Assembly: GCF_964340395.1 (NCBI RefSeq)
Contig: NC_135556.1
Span: forward strand, 7,807,001-7,871,000
DNA: 64,000 bases
Source: Glandiceps talaboti
Taxonomy: Eukaryota > Hemichordata > Enteropneusta > Spengelidae
Reading direction: 5' to 3'
In this document: in pieces, positions 52,843-63,697 of the stretch
Layout of the letters: each line of letters opens with the position of its first letter
Position numbering within the stretch: the stretch's first letter is position 1
Position numbers and translations under genes: made by a program
The notes under the pieces: model-generated
The model's input: only the letters and a program-made list of their open reading frames with translations
Told to the model about the DNA's origin: nothing
The model's database searches: none

Positions 52843-54394
52843 GTAAGATTATTACTTCACTTTTTAGAAGAATAGTGCCACGAACTGTCATGTATTTAAG
52901 TTAGGGTCAAATTTAATGTCAGGAAGGATGCGTTCTTTATGATAATCAACACACGCCAACAGCACTGTGTACAGCTCACCCCACACCACAGACAAGGAAC
53001 ATGATATTTATAATATGTATGACGTAGTCAACTTCATGTAGCTTTGATATTTTTCGAAATAATTTTCTCATAATTGTTACCCCATGTACCTTCCGTAAGG
53101 AGAGGTGATGTTATAGGTGTGTGTATGTGTATATGTGTGTGTCTGTCTCTGTCTGTCTGGATACACCTAATTTGAAAAGCGACCAATCAAGCAAAATTTA
53201 TGTGCTGTGAAATCGTAAAATGACTCAGAACCCAAAGTTTATGAAAATACCTTGATTTCCAGGTGACAAGAACAGTTTAGGTTTTGGCCAACAATATGAA
53301 TATTATTCATTCATTTGCATAAATAATGGCAATCGGGTTTCAATTTCAAAATGTCATAATTTGGCACATATATTGACGATAAAAAAAGTGCAGTGAGAGT
53401 GCCAAATTTATAATTCAGTACATGCATTAGTAAAAATAATTGCACATGTATTGTACTACATACAGCTTTTTGATGTAATTTTTACTTGTTAATGATTTAT
53501 TAGCATAATAAATGGTTTTCAATTTACTGTTAGTAGATTTATTTACAAAGCAACCTTTAAATATCATATGATTTGAGATCATAACATTGATGATAACACA
53601 TTTTCAGCACACATGCCCTATACAATTAGTTGATGCAGCTTTTTATCTTACATGTAATGACGGAGTCATTTATGTATTTGTATATTTTTTTTTTATTTAT
53701 TTATTTTTTTTTTTGGCTGTGAGGTTTGTGACAAATCAATCGTGGCATCTATGCATCTGTCTGAATAGTTTAAAACCAAATGTAAACTGAAAGCATTCCA
53801 TAAGGGATGGTAACTTTTCAATTGTTGCACAAGATTAGCAAATAATGAAGATTGCTTGATTTGACTTAAGACATGTGGAGGACTGATAATATGTAGGTGA
53901 ATCATCCATAGAGAATAAAATAGAGTGAACATGCAAAAATTATTTGTAAATATCGAACATAAGTGTCAAATACATGTACAGAATTATCAACTATTCTGTA
54001 ATTTCAAATAATTGATCATAGTGTGTTAGTTGTGTTATTACCTAAGTAGGTCTAGTAAGTTCATATTTTTGCGGTAACTGGTACAAAATACAAACAAATA
54101 TGCAAGCAAGCAAAGCACATAAAAAGAAGTCAACAACAACAAAAATGTATAACTTTGTTGACATGCATAAAAGTCAACTTTGTAGCTGAATACGAATATG
54201 AATATTATGTGTTGATAACTTCACACTTGGGCAAGTTGGAGCACCCTCTCAAGGCAACAAAATATAATGTGAGGGCTGAATCTCTATAATTAATTAATCA
54301 AATTCTCATTAATATTGCATGGTATGTTTACCAAAAGTCAAGCATACATAATTACTTATCATAATCTATGTGCTTTAATTAAGCCAGTGTTTTA

Positions 54395-54556
54395 TTTAAG
54401 GGCGGTAAGTAGGTAAAATCTACCGGGGTTCCCACATCATTCTACCGGGGTTCCCCACCTAAACTATGATACATTGCATGGGAAGCACTACCAGTTTTAC
54501 CTCTTTCCCCCTTTCTGTTACCGGGGTTCCCAAACCTTAGCAAAAACACTGATTTA
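54395..54556 (-). repeat. Dispersed GGGAACCC repeat family, copy 3
   Basis: It has three TACCGGGGTTCCC blocks. The reverse complement matches 15428-15595. Confidence 0.7.
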
Positions 54557-54745
54557 AGCTATGTGTAATTTCAAGCCTTAAATGTGCAAATGATCAAAAC
54601 TCACTATTTATGCAAATGACTCATTAATATGCATATTTTTTGTACCAAAATGTAGTCAGTTGTTGTAATAACCAGAACATATACATCATTACATGTGGCA
54701 ATTTTCATAAGAATAGGAGCAGCAGTTTTTGAGATATTGTGTTCA

Positions 54746-54748
<3 letters not shown>

Positions 54749-54800
<52 letters not shown>
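54749..54800. repeat. (CA)n microsatellite
   Basis: About 25 uninterrupted CA units. Confidence 0.98.
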
Positions 54801-55247
54801 GAGCATAACATTACCTCCCCTTATTACAGGAAGCAATGAGCAAAAATTGTTACAATTATTGCACCTATTAGGGGAACAAAGTGTAGTAGGATATTCAAAT
54901 CTTTTGGAACTTACACTTTGAGTGAAGGCATGATGATATGATGATGATCTGTATAAATAAACTAACAGGTTACAGCTGGGAGGGGTTGAAAAACTGACTC
55001 TCTCTGACAAAGTTGTTAAAGTGACATGACAGCAGTGTATGCAACATAATCATGTAGTCTCTAACCTAATGTGTAGAGTGCATGCATGTGTCTTTGTCTA
55101 TAAAATTACCTAGACCAATTTTTATCAAAATTTTATTTTTTTTAAACTGTTTAATACAAGAAATGCATACAGACTATATGATAATTGATACAGGTATACT
55201 TTCTTCAGTTCCATTTCCATGGTGACGTGACCAATACAAAGAACAAG

Positions 55248-55430
55248 ATGGCTGGCAAGTTTGCAGCAGACCGAGAATACAGACCAGTTTTGGATGGAAG
55301 GAGATCTAAGGAAGAGATACTGCGGTTACTAGGAAGTGGTGATGCACCGTGTATGACAGATATGAACAGATCGAGAGATGAAGGTACTCATGTAGGAAGA
55401 AGAGGTTTTCTAAAAAGTCCATCAAGAAAG
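55248..55430 (+). CDS. RRM gene coding exon 1
   Basis: It encodes residues 1-61. ATG 55248 was chosen for its AAGATGG context; the frame stays open upstream to 55185, but an acceptor-like TTCTTCAG at 55208 lies between. Donor AAAG|GTAAGG. Confidence 0.72.
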
Positions 55431-57470
55431 GTAAGGGTCAGGTCATGTGATGTGTGAGAGCCAGTGTGGCATTTTGGAGATATCTACACAAGTGCTTACA
55501 GTGTTCTCTGCAGCCATAGTGAAAGTATAGTCAAAAACACTGCAAGTACAAGTGCAAGTACCCCGAGTCCCCACAATGGCACTCAAGTCTTTGGGATCTG
55601 TGATTATTAACGGTAAATATGTTTCAGAAAAAACAGCAAAGTGCATATCAAATGACAGTTGGTCATAATTGTTTTTAAAAGCTCAAGTCTTGCAAGATGT
55701 CTTTTCACTATTGACTCAGCGTTATCATTTTCCAGACTTGACTGCATTCCAGCAGTACATGTATGCTAATAGTAACAAGATTTAAACTGAATGCCCTCCG
55801 TAAGGATTTATGCAAGAAATTTAGCTCTATATCTGTGATTCGTCAAGTCCCAATGAAAGTTAGTTGTCAAAAATGTTGTTCAAATGCCTGCCACGCCTCG
55901 TATTCTCAGCACAGGAAAGCTTGCCATCCTCGACTTCACTCGGCTTTTGTGATCCCCTACATACCCGGGATATGGCATGTGCGTGTTGAACTTCCTTCTG
56001 TCCCACCACGAGTCAAGTTACATTCCTTCTCAAGATTTTGTTGTGTGGCGCGCCCTCACTGTACACTAATTATATAGAGGTCAATGTATAGGTCACCATT
56101 ATTGATGATACATTGTCGCGAAATTTTCTTTGTAGGCTATAAAGGCTTGGTCTATTTTCCATATTTTGACCACACACATTTGGGTATAAATTGTAGATTA
56201 TTACATTTGATAAATATGTGAGAGTGTATTTATATCCTGAGATACAGAGCTAGATAAATGATTATGTACAAGCTTTGCAACAAACAGCGGTAGTTTGTTA
56301 TCGAGAGACACACAGACTTCATCAGTATATTTATTATCACCTTCCTTACGGAAGGTAACAAACCGGTGCTAAATATGAATTTCACACATGTACATAACCA
56401 CAGGTGTCTACAGAAGGAATCGGGCCAGCTTTGAATATTGTTTCAATGTGCCATTCTCCTCAGCTGTTTTATTGTCAATGACAGGTGTGATAATTAGTAT
56501 TTATATTATGCACTTAGTAATATCCAAGAAAAATAGAATGTTTTGTACTGGAAGACAGGTTTATGTATGGGCTAATTTAGATAAATGCCTGACAGAACCC
56601 TCCACCATGATGAGTTCCATGGTTCCACCCATCCCAAACAAACTGATGCACCAACAATCCTTGTTGTAACTCTGTTGCACATCCAACTATTGTATGGATC
56701 CTGAGTGACAGTTTTGACACTGTCAATAATCAAAGCAACCAAAGATTAATTTCTAAGTTGGTTAGGGTTTGATAAGAGAGATCTTCATTGATAACTCATG
56801 ACCCTTACCTCCGAGTGAGCTAGCTGTCTTACGTACACAAGTCACCGTTGCTAGAAGGCACAAGATTTAACCATAAAACATTTGATTATCTTGGAACAGC
56901 CTGAAGATGGGCTCTCAAGGAGTGGAAGACCAATTTCTGTCTATGTAGGCAACCTTCCTTTGTCAGTTGATGAGGTATGTTATAACATATTTGAATAAAT
57001 GATTATAACATGTTGAGTTTATAGTTTTGCGGAGTTAATTTTTAGTGCATATTAAATAGTACTTTTAGTATTCTATTAATGAAGCCTATCTAACCATCAC
57101 TTGCTATTTAAGGGTAACACCACCCCAAGAAATAAACATATTTTCTTACACTTCTGGTTCTCAAGAATCATTTCATGATTTCACATCATGTTACATTTCA
57201 CTCGATTGCCAAGATATATTAAGGTTATGTCATGTTTAGCAATATATAATATTCAGCAACTACCAGTTGGAGAGATGATCTACTAGACTACATGCTATGT
57301 TTATTTTTAATTTGCAGAGTTTACTTGATGAGTTGTTTAGTAAGTTTGGTAAGATTGTAAATGTTCATCTACCCGTCTGCAATGGTAACATGTCATATAA
57401 ATATGGGTGAGTCTCTTTCTTTCTCTAAATATTGATCTTTTTTACAGAATACCTTTGTATATGTTTGTAT

Positions 57471-57525
<55 letters not shown>

Positions 57526-60500
57526 GTTGTTTATTTAGTTGTTTATTTATTTATTTATTTATTTACATGTTTATTACCTATTAAGTTTTTATGATTTTGA
57601 CTAAGATGAAAACATTATTTCTTCATCAAAGGGCATATTGGTTGTAGCATACAACAAGTTTAACTAAATAAATTAACAATCATTGAGACTTTCCACCTGT
57701 CATGGTCAGCTGTTCTTTTTCAGAATGACTGTGCAGTTTTGTTGTTATTTATTTATTTGTGTTTACAATCCAATAGTTTTGTTAGATTTCAATTGTTTGA
57801 GTCTGCACATACGGCCATCAAACAGATGCATAATTATGATGTGCATGGTAACAAACTGAGAGTGGAACTAGCATCTGAAAGTCAATCAGGTAAGTATATT
57901 CTTCAGTGTTTTTTTAGCCCAGAAGGGCACCAAATATAGAGGTTGTGAGTGGCTTTGTATGTATGTTTGTGTGTGTGTGTGGGGGGGGGGGGTGTCACCA
58001 TGTTCATTTCTCATCCATACCAGTAGGGATGTGAGAGTGTGCAGGCTATTCAAAAAACAACAACAATTGTTTGGCTTGTTGTACAAAATTTTATCACATG
58101 GCCCATTGTCCTTGAGGAATACCACATCCTTTGTTATGAACTTTGATTTTGTGATTTTGAAAGTTGCATTTTTATTTCAATCTGGTCCTGTTACGTCTTC
58201 TATTAGCACCCTAGTGTAAGACATAATCTTAACAGAAAGGTCAGTGTTCATTATGTCTTCATCCAAGGAAAGTAATGATATATCTCCATCTTAAACTTAC
58301 AGGCCATAGTTACAGACACAGAGTTGAGAACATAGCCAGATATCATAGAGGTGATGGAGACCAGAGTGTGTCTCCAAGGAATGACCTACGTCAGTTTAGA
58401 AGTGAAGGAAGAGTTCTATCTCCGCGGTTTGGCTTGCAAGACAAAATTGATGGGCGGATTATGTCGCCAAGGAATGGCCTGCGACAATACAGAACTGATG
58501 AACAAGTTCTGTCATTGAAACTGAGAGAGAGTTTTACTAAATTACAACAAGAACATGAACAGTTAATGAAAGAGTTAGATACACAGCCACTGTCTGGCAG
58601 ACAACAAGGTAAGTCAAATTATGATGACAAGAAATGTATGAATCTCTAATTCTTGAATGGCCACGTTTGGAGTAGAGTTAAAAGTTAGTAAAGAAAAGTA
58701 GTTGTCTGACAGAGCTGCAGAAAAAGTTAGTCCAGAACAAAACAATAATTCTGTCAAATCCTTATGGGCTTCACTGACAAGAGAGCACTAATGTGAAAAC
58801 CTGGGATTGATACATGGGCCTTTAAATACATTTATTTCATATTTCATGGAAATCGTGACTGTAGAAATAATGGAAATGTCACCTAGCTGTTAAACTTACA
58901 GTCACCATGTGAGTCAGGTCATGTGAATTTTGGTCAAACAAGTCATGACGTAGTACTGTATGATTTATATTCTATGAAATGTTACAGTACTTTTGAACTC
59001 ACTGTATTGTATTATAGATTACTGCCCCAATATTAGTATTCATGTCTTTGGATAGGATACTTATCAGCCCAGTGTGTAGAGGGTGGTTGGTAACATCCAA
59101 ACTGAAGGCATACATTGCCTATATTAGGAGGTGTAATATTAATGGTATCGGTATATGATGAGAATTGTATTTTGTTATCATGATTTTCACCTGTGGTTAG
59201 ATTGCTGCCAACGTGTGAAATCTTCTTTCAAAAAAAGCGATTTGGTGAGATATAGGAGTACTGAGTAGAACAGTCCTGATATATAAATTCAATCCTGACG
59301 TTTTGAATGAATATTCTTTAACAAAGGATACCAAGGTAATATATATAATAGGTCATCACCTGACATTATATCTATGTGTTATGACATAGAAAAAAACACT
59401 GCAAGTTCTAATAAACAGTAAAATATCTTATTATTAGTTGGTGAGATATTATGTTTTTCATAACTTGAGACCATAAACAAGTTTCGATTTGTTTACAGGC
59501 AAATGTATGAGATTGGTACTTGACTTATCAGAGATTGCAGACAGAGTACAACAAGCAAGACATGGTCTATCTGATGGTATTGGTAGTGAAAGTAAAGTAC
59601 CTGATATACCTGATAGAAAACCACTATCTAGGATAACACCAGATAAAAAACAGACTACTCAAAGTATACAAAGGTACAGGTCAAAATACCCCCTAAGTTA
59701 CTTTGAATCAATGCCAATACTATAATAACAATATGTTTATTGCTTTCCAAGGCCTCCAGCCCATATACAATGTAAGAAATGTACACATATGTCAAAGTCA
59801 AAGTCGCATGTCGTAGTTGAAATAAATACTAGTATTACGTTATTTCACTTGTAAGCGTCTCTCTTTGTTTAAATGCATTGTATACAAATTTACATAATGA
59901 TGTTAGAAGTTCAGGTACATTTGTTCTCATCAGTCTTATAAACTTATTAAAATGAAAATGCCAATCCCACTACACTACTGTAAAAAGGGATCATTTCAGC
60001 TACTAAGTTTGCAACAAAATAGTAATTCTTGTGGCTAGTTTATTTCTTTAATTTCTTTATCTATTTATTTTATTTTATTTACTTTTTTATTTATTAACGG
60101 CAATGCATGCATAAAATGTTTTTTAATGCGATTGCGATAAAAATACATGAAATACACATATTACATATATTGAACTCAAATGTAGTCACACTTTGGAATT
60201 TTGTTCAACTTCTATCATCAATAGCCCAATAATACAAGTTGTATTGTATGTTAGTATAGTAAAATGATACTTTTATAGTTCTGATATCTATCTAGTAGTA
60301 CTGTATATATGTACTGTACAATATTCCATGATTAAGAGCCAACGACAAGTTAGGATTAACTGAGATTTGAAAGTGAAAAACAGTTGTCTAACAAAACTAT
60401 AGAAAAAGCTGGTCCTGAATACAAAGGAATGATTGCATTCAATCCCTCTGCTGATAAAATAGTAGTTATGCTTGTTCAATGGTATTACACATAGAGAGAT

Positions 60501-62309
60501 GTGATTTGAATAAAATGGACGGTGAGATTTTTGTACTGTATACAGTACATCTAATGACTTCACATTATTCAACTGTTTTGTTGTTGTTGTTTTTCTAATT
60601 CTCAGACCACCCACCCCAATACCAGCTACAGTACTGAAAAAACTTCACGTTCTCCAGCCAAATTGGAATTTAAAACCAGAACGGAAATGTAAGGATTGAT
60701 GTTATGATATCCAAAATTGATTATTAAGAACCTTGGTGTATTTGTTCCCTGACTTTTTACAAGGGAACATGTGCTCTGTGATTTTGAACATATAACAAGT
60801 AAATATGCATAATAGAGTCTTTCCGTACTATGGTAACATTGTAAGCTCAAAGTATGCACGAACTTGAAGTAATGTCATAACGTAGTTAGTGTGAGTCATC
60901 AAAGTTTGTGTAACTCGTTAATCATATATACTAAAGGTGAAGAAAACATAAAAAATTATACAGGCCCTAGAAAGTATTGAAGCCACAGACATTCAGTCTG
61001 AATTAATAAACCATTTATTTGTACTACAACTAGACGTAGACAAGTTGGCACCAATGTTTTGTCTGTATGGTGGCAAGTTAGTTCATTTTGTAGACAAAAT
61101 GTAGCAAGATTCTATTCATTCAATCTTGCCATCTTAAAGTGTGGCATGTACAGATTCCCATTGGTTTCTGTATGGTTGCATCAAACAGAGCCAGTGTACA
61201 GTACCCTGCAACACTCTGTAACGATAATGTTTCATATCATTTAGAGCCTCGTTTCCAAATGTTTTCACTCCTCGTCTTGTTTTCATTTTATATATTATAT
61301 TATAGTGATGATAGGCAGGGGAAGATTAATTAACAACTTGACAGAAAATATGGCAGGACTACAACTGAAAGGTAAGGAATAATTAGTCTACATATTATTC
61401 CTCGTATTTTTCTTTGTTCAGCCAAGGAAAATATGAGTGACCTAAGGGGTCTTTGTCACTACTCATCTTGCAACTCGTAGTGACATAAACCTTTAGTTCA
61501 GGAGTATTTTGTGGCTGAATGAAGAAAAATATTAAGGAATAATATGATTATACCATCGCTAGTAATATAAAAAAAAATCAGGGAAAGTAATGGGAATTTT
61601 TAGCTTATTGACTGATATTTCAAACAGAGCAGAACCAATGACATAGACACGCGTTGCCATGACATACATAGAACGACCAGGGTATACATTCCATATTTTT
61701 TGTTGAACCTGGCACATGCATGGTATAATAGACTATGATACCAGTATTATAAAATGTAAAAGTTATCATTTATGAAAAGAATGACATATAAGTTTGAGAA
61801 ATGAAATTATAAGAAATTTTTCAATTTTTCATTGTTCCTCAAACCATGGTGGTGTAGATTAAATTTATATTCTAAAGCATTCTAAAGTTTTGGATTCAAG
61901 AAATGGTTTATTTTGACATTGTCTGTCCAACAATGGTGAAAACTGAATTTGTGTATTGAAAATTTGATAAACTTTTAGAGTCTAACAAATTGTGATTGGT
62001 CTTGGAGAATATATTGGACATATTTTTCTGCCAGTCCAGAGAGAGAGAGACATCAACGCTGAATAATGAAATCATTGCGTGATCATTCGTTTCCAATTTA
62101 TCGTTCCAAAGTAACTATATTGTTCTGTCCTAGTGTTTGGTCTAATTCAGTTTAACATCTATGTTTCACCAACAGGTTCCCTGAAACCAATCCAAGAAGA
62201 TAAAAGAGAGTATGAGTCCGGTGGCAAGTCATCTACAGATTCCACAACTATTCCTGGATTAGGAAGAGGATCACTGTCATCTCTTCATGACACAAAAATC
62301 CATTGTTAG
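55248..62309 (+). CDS. RRM-domain protein with SPR repeats (family not recognised)
   Basis: A putative RNA-binding protein of about 407 residues. Exons are 55248-55430, 56900-56974, 57318-57406, 57777-57889, 58303-58608, 59499-59673, 60606-60688, 61306-61371 and 62176-62309, all GT-AG and in phase. Residues 1-70 are charged (MAGKFAADREYRPVLDGRRS). One RRM spans about 71-150 with RNP2 VYVGNLP and RNP1 KYGFVRF. Three tandem SPR units of 15-16 residues follow (about 177-224), then a likely coiled coil (LKLRESFTKLQQEHEQLMKE). The basic C-terminal part contains MIGRGRLINN and GLGRGSL, possible arginine-methylation motifs. I do not recognise an orthologue. RRM-Tudor germline proteins such as TDRD10 were considered but no Tudor domain is visible. 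The stop may instead be a donor (see findings). Confidence 0.78.
56900..56974 (+). CDS. RRM gene coding exon 2 (RNP2)
   Basis: It encodes PEDGLSRSGRPISVYVGNLP and LSVDE, containing RNP2. Donor GAG|GTATGT. The acceptor TTGGAACAG is weak, but the conserved motif supports it. Confidence 0.82.
57318..57406 (+). CDS. RRM gene coding exon 3
   Basis: It encodes SLLDELFSKFGKIVNVHLPV to MSYKYG, the RRM helix 1 to loop 3 region. Acceptor TAATTTGCAG, donor TGG|GTGAGT. Confidence 0.86.
57467..57568. repeat. (TTTA)n microsatellite
   Basis: About 22 TTTA units with a few TTTAGTTG interruptions, in the intron after RRM exon 3. Confidence 0.96.
57777..57889 (+). CDS. RRM gene coding exon 4 (RNP1)
   Basis: It encodes FVRFQLFESAHTAIKQMHNY to RVELASESQS, completing the RRM. 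Acceptor ATCCAATAG, donor CAG|GTAAGT. Confidence 0.87.
58303..58608 (+). CDS. RRM gene coding exon 5 (SPR repeats, coiled coil)
   Basis: It encodes HSYRHRVENIARYHRGDG, then SPRNDLRQFRSEGRVL, SPRFGLQDKIDGRIM and SPRNGLRQYRTDEQVL, then a leucine-heptad helix. Acceptor AACTTACAG, donor CAAG|GTAAGT. Confidence 0.84.
58690..58825 (+). mobile_element. TTAA-flanked 164-bp MITE (family G), copy 4
   Basis: GACAGAGCTGCAGAAAAAGT, TAGTCCAGAAC and the right end GGCCTTTAA at 58817-58825 match the complete copy at 10527. The left end is eroded. Confidence 0.65.
59499..59673 (+). CDS. RRM gene coding exon 6
   Basis: It encodes KCMRLVLDLSEIADRVQQAR to DKKQTTQSIQ, helical then basic. Acceptor TTTACAG, donor AAAG|GTACAG. 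Confidence 0.8.
59674..60605 (+). other. RRM gene intron 6
   Basis: 932 bp. It holds a partial family G element at about 60365-60470 (TTGTCTAACAAAACTATAG, GCTGGTCCTGAATAC) and otherwise nothing recognisable. Confidence 0.5.
60606..60688 (+). CDS. RRM gene coding exon 7
   Basis: It encodes PPTPIPATVLKKLHVLQPNW then NLKPERK. Acceptor TAATTCTCAG, donor AAAT|GTAAGG. Confidence 0.78.
61028..61215 (+). mobile_element. Right-hand part of foldback element (family A)
   Basis: TAGACGTAGACAAGTTGGC, TGTATGGTGGC, ATTCAATCTTGCCATCTTAA and AGTGTGGCATGTACAG match the centre and right arm of 44675-45041. Confidence 0.65.
61306..61371 (+). CDS. RRM gene coding exon 8
   Basis: 66 bp encoding MIGRGRLINNLTENMAGLQL K. 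Acceptor ATATTATAG, donor AAAG|GTAAGG. Phases fit both neighbours. Confidence 0.75.
61381..61733 (+). mobile_element. ~350-bp dispersed element (family D), full copy
   Basis: It begins about 10 bp after the exon 8 donor. It has a central foldback (GAGTGACC...TTTGTCACTACTCAT / CTCGTAGTGACATAAACC) and a right end TTGAACCTGGCACATGCATG. It is the reverse of 11721-12062. Confidence 0.72.
62176..62309 (+). CDS. RRM gene coding exon 9 (last recognised)
   Basis: It encodes SLKPIQEDKREYESGGKSST, then TIPGLGRGSLSSLHDTKIHC and TAG. CATT|GTTAGT overlapping the stop is donor-like, so the gene might continue beyond this exon. Confidence 0.72.
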
Positions 62310-62354
62310 TTCCAGATTTTCATATTAATGGGGCACAAGCTGAGTCTAAATGTA

Positions 62355-62500
62355 TGGGGGGGGGGGGGGGGGGGGCCTTTTATTTTCCCTGCAAATTAAA
62401 AAGGTATTTGCTGTATTCTGCTTACCAATATTAATCATACTTAGCCATCATTTGCTACTGGCAGAATTCAAAGCTGGTATAGAGGCATAATATACATTGA
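62355..62500 (+). repeat. G-tract dispersed repeat (family E), copy 3
   Basis: A run of about 19 G. About 70 bp on come TTAGCCATCATTTGCTACTG and TTCAAAGCTGGTATAGAGGC, parallel to 23085 and 45243. Confidence 0.6.
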
Positions 62501-63104
62501 GGCTATGATGTACATTTATTATCCTAAGAGCTATTACGCAGCAACTATTATGCACTGATTTCCATTCTTGCATACAGGATAATTAGATATTATTTATTTA
62601 ACCTGTAGTTTACATAACTTATTTATCACCTCAATATAACTTAAAAAGTATTATGGTACTCTGTCAAGGACTACTCCTATGACATTGAGTAGTTCATAAC
62701 CATGATTTCATCTCAGAGTTTACCTAACTTATTTCATCATTGCCATTACGACATTAAAGTTGTAGAACTTTTTAAACAGTTATTTATCTAGCAATAGAAT
62801 GTTGAAAAGTTGAAAAGCTATTATTTTTACTTGGAGTTTACATAACATATTCATCGTCGGCGTTATAACTTTAAAGTTATGGAACTTTTTAAAGGGATAT
62901 GATTACATGGAACAGTTCAAAACAATCATTTTTACTTTCTTGTAAACCATGAATATGGTAAAAAACATTAACAGCAAAAATAGCAAGTGAACGATAGTAA
63001 GAAAGCCTACTATTAAAGTACTTGAAATTTGATTTTCAAACATATTAATTCCATGAATTGAATGTTTCCTTTTATTTTGAATCATCTGTAATGCATTGGT
63101 ACTT

Positions 63105-63305
63105 AGGTATGATCACACAATGTCACATAAGCTCAGTAAGTGAACTTTGTTGGTTTAGGAGGGGGGGAGGGAGTCTGGCGTCAATGCGATTGCTGAACTT
63201 CATTTTCACACTGCTAACCAAATTTCAAAAACTTTCACGTCTTCAATGATAACAGCTTCTGTATTTACTACTGACATGATGATGATAAGTTGATAAAAAT
63301 TTACT
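63105..63305 (+). repeat. G-tract dispersed repeat (family F), copy 2
   Basis: AGGAGGGGGGGAGGGAG, TCTGGCGTCAATGCG, GAACTTCATTTTCACA, CTTCAATGATAACAGCTTCT and AAGTTGATAAAAATTT match 32020-32215. Confidence 0.75.
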
Positions 63306-63462
63306 TCTAATGTGAGATACAGTGTTTCTGGTAGTATTTTGATGTGTTTACCATCATCTCAGTAAACGTTCATAAGGTTGGAACTTCACGTTTACCATGT
63401 TTTTACATTGCACCGATCGTAGTGGGGTGACTGCTACACTTTGCATCATGGTTTATATCATA

Positions 63463-63697
63463 TACAATGGGTTACACTGAAGTAAAGCACTGTCTGTGAG
63501 TGCTACACTCGTTTATAGCATTCATATCAAGTGTAAAAGTATACTGTTTCAATTGGTTTATCTACAAGCTCAGCATGTGGCCTTTCTAATTATGGTCAAT
63601 TAGCAAATGAAACAGTATACTTTTACACTTGATATGGATGCTATAAACGATTGGGGTACATACAGAAAATGCTGGACTTTGGTATTATGGGTTGTAT
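63463..63697 (+). mobile_element. Foldback element (family B), full copy
   Basis: Inverted arms of 38 bp at 63514-63551 and 63608-63645 differ at about one base (TATAGCATTCATATCAAGTG type). The outer ends TACAATGGGTTACACTGAAG and ATTATGGGTTGTA are weakly inverted. Similar to 17395-17715. Confidence 0.78.

Larger units (their letters stand above)
52843..55208 (+). other. Spacer/intron before the RRM gene's first coding exon
   Basis: No coding block. It holds a GGGAACCC-family repeat (54395-54556, reverse) and (CA)n at 54749-54800. TTCTTCAG ending at 55208 is the likely acceptor. Confidence 0.5.

Noticed and set aside
52659-52904. 81-codon open frame starting in the AT-rich flank
   Set aside because: Low-complexity composition, spans the probable untranslated exon and its donor site.
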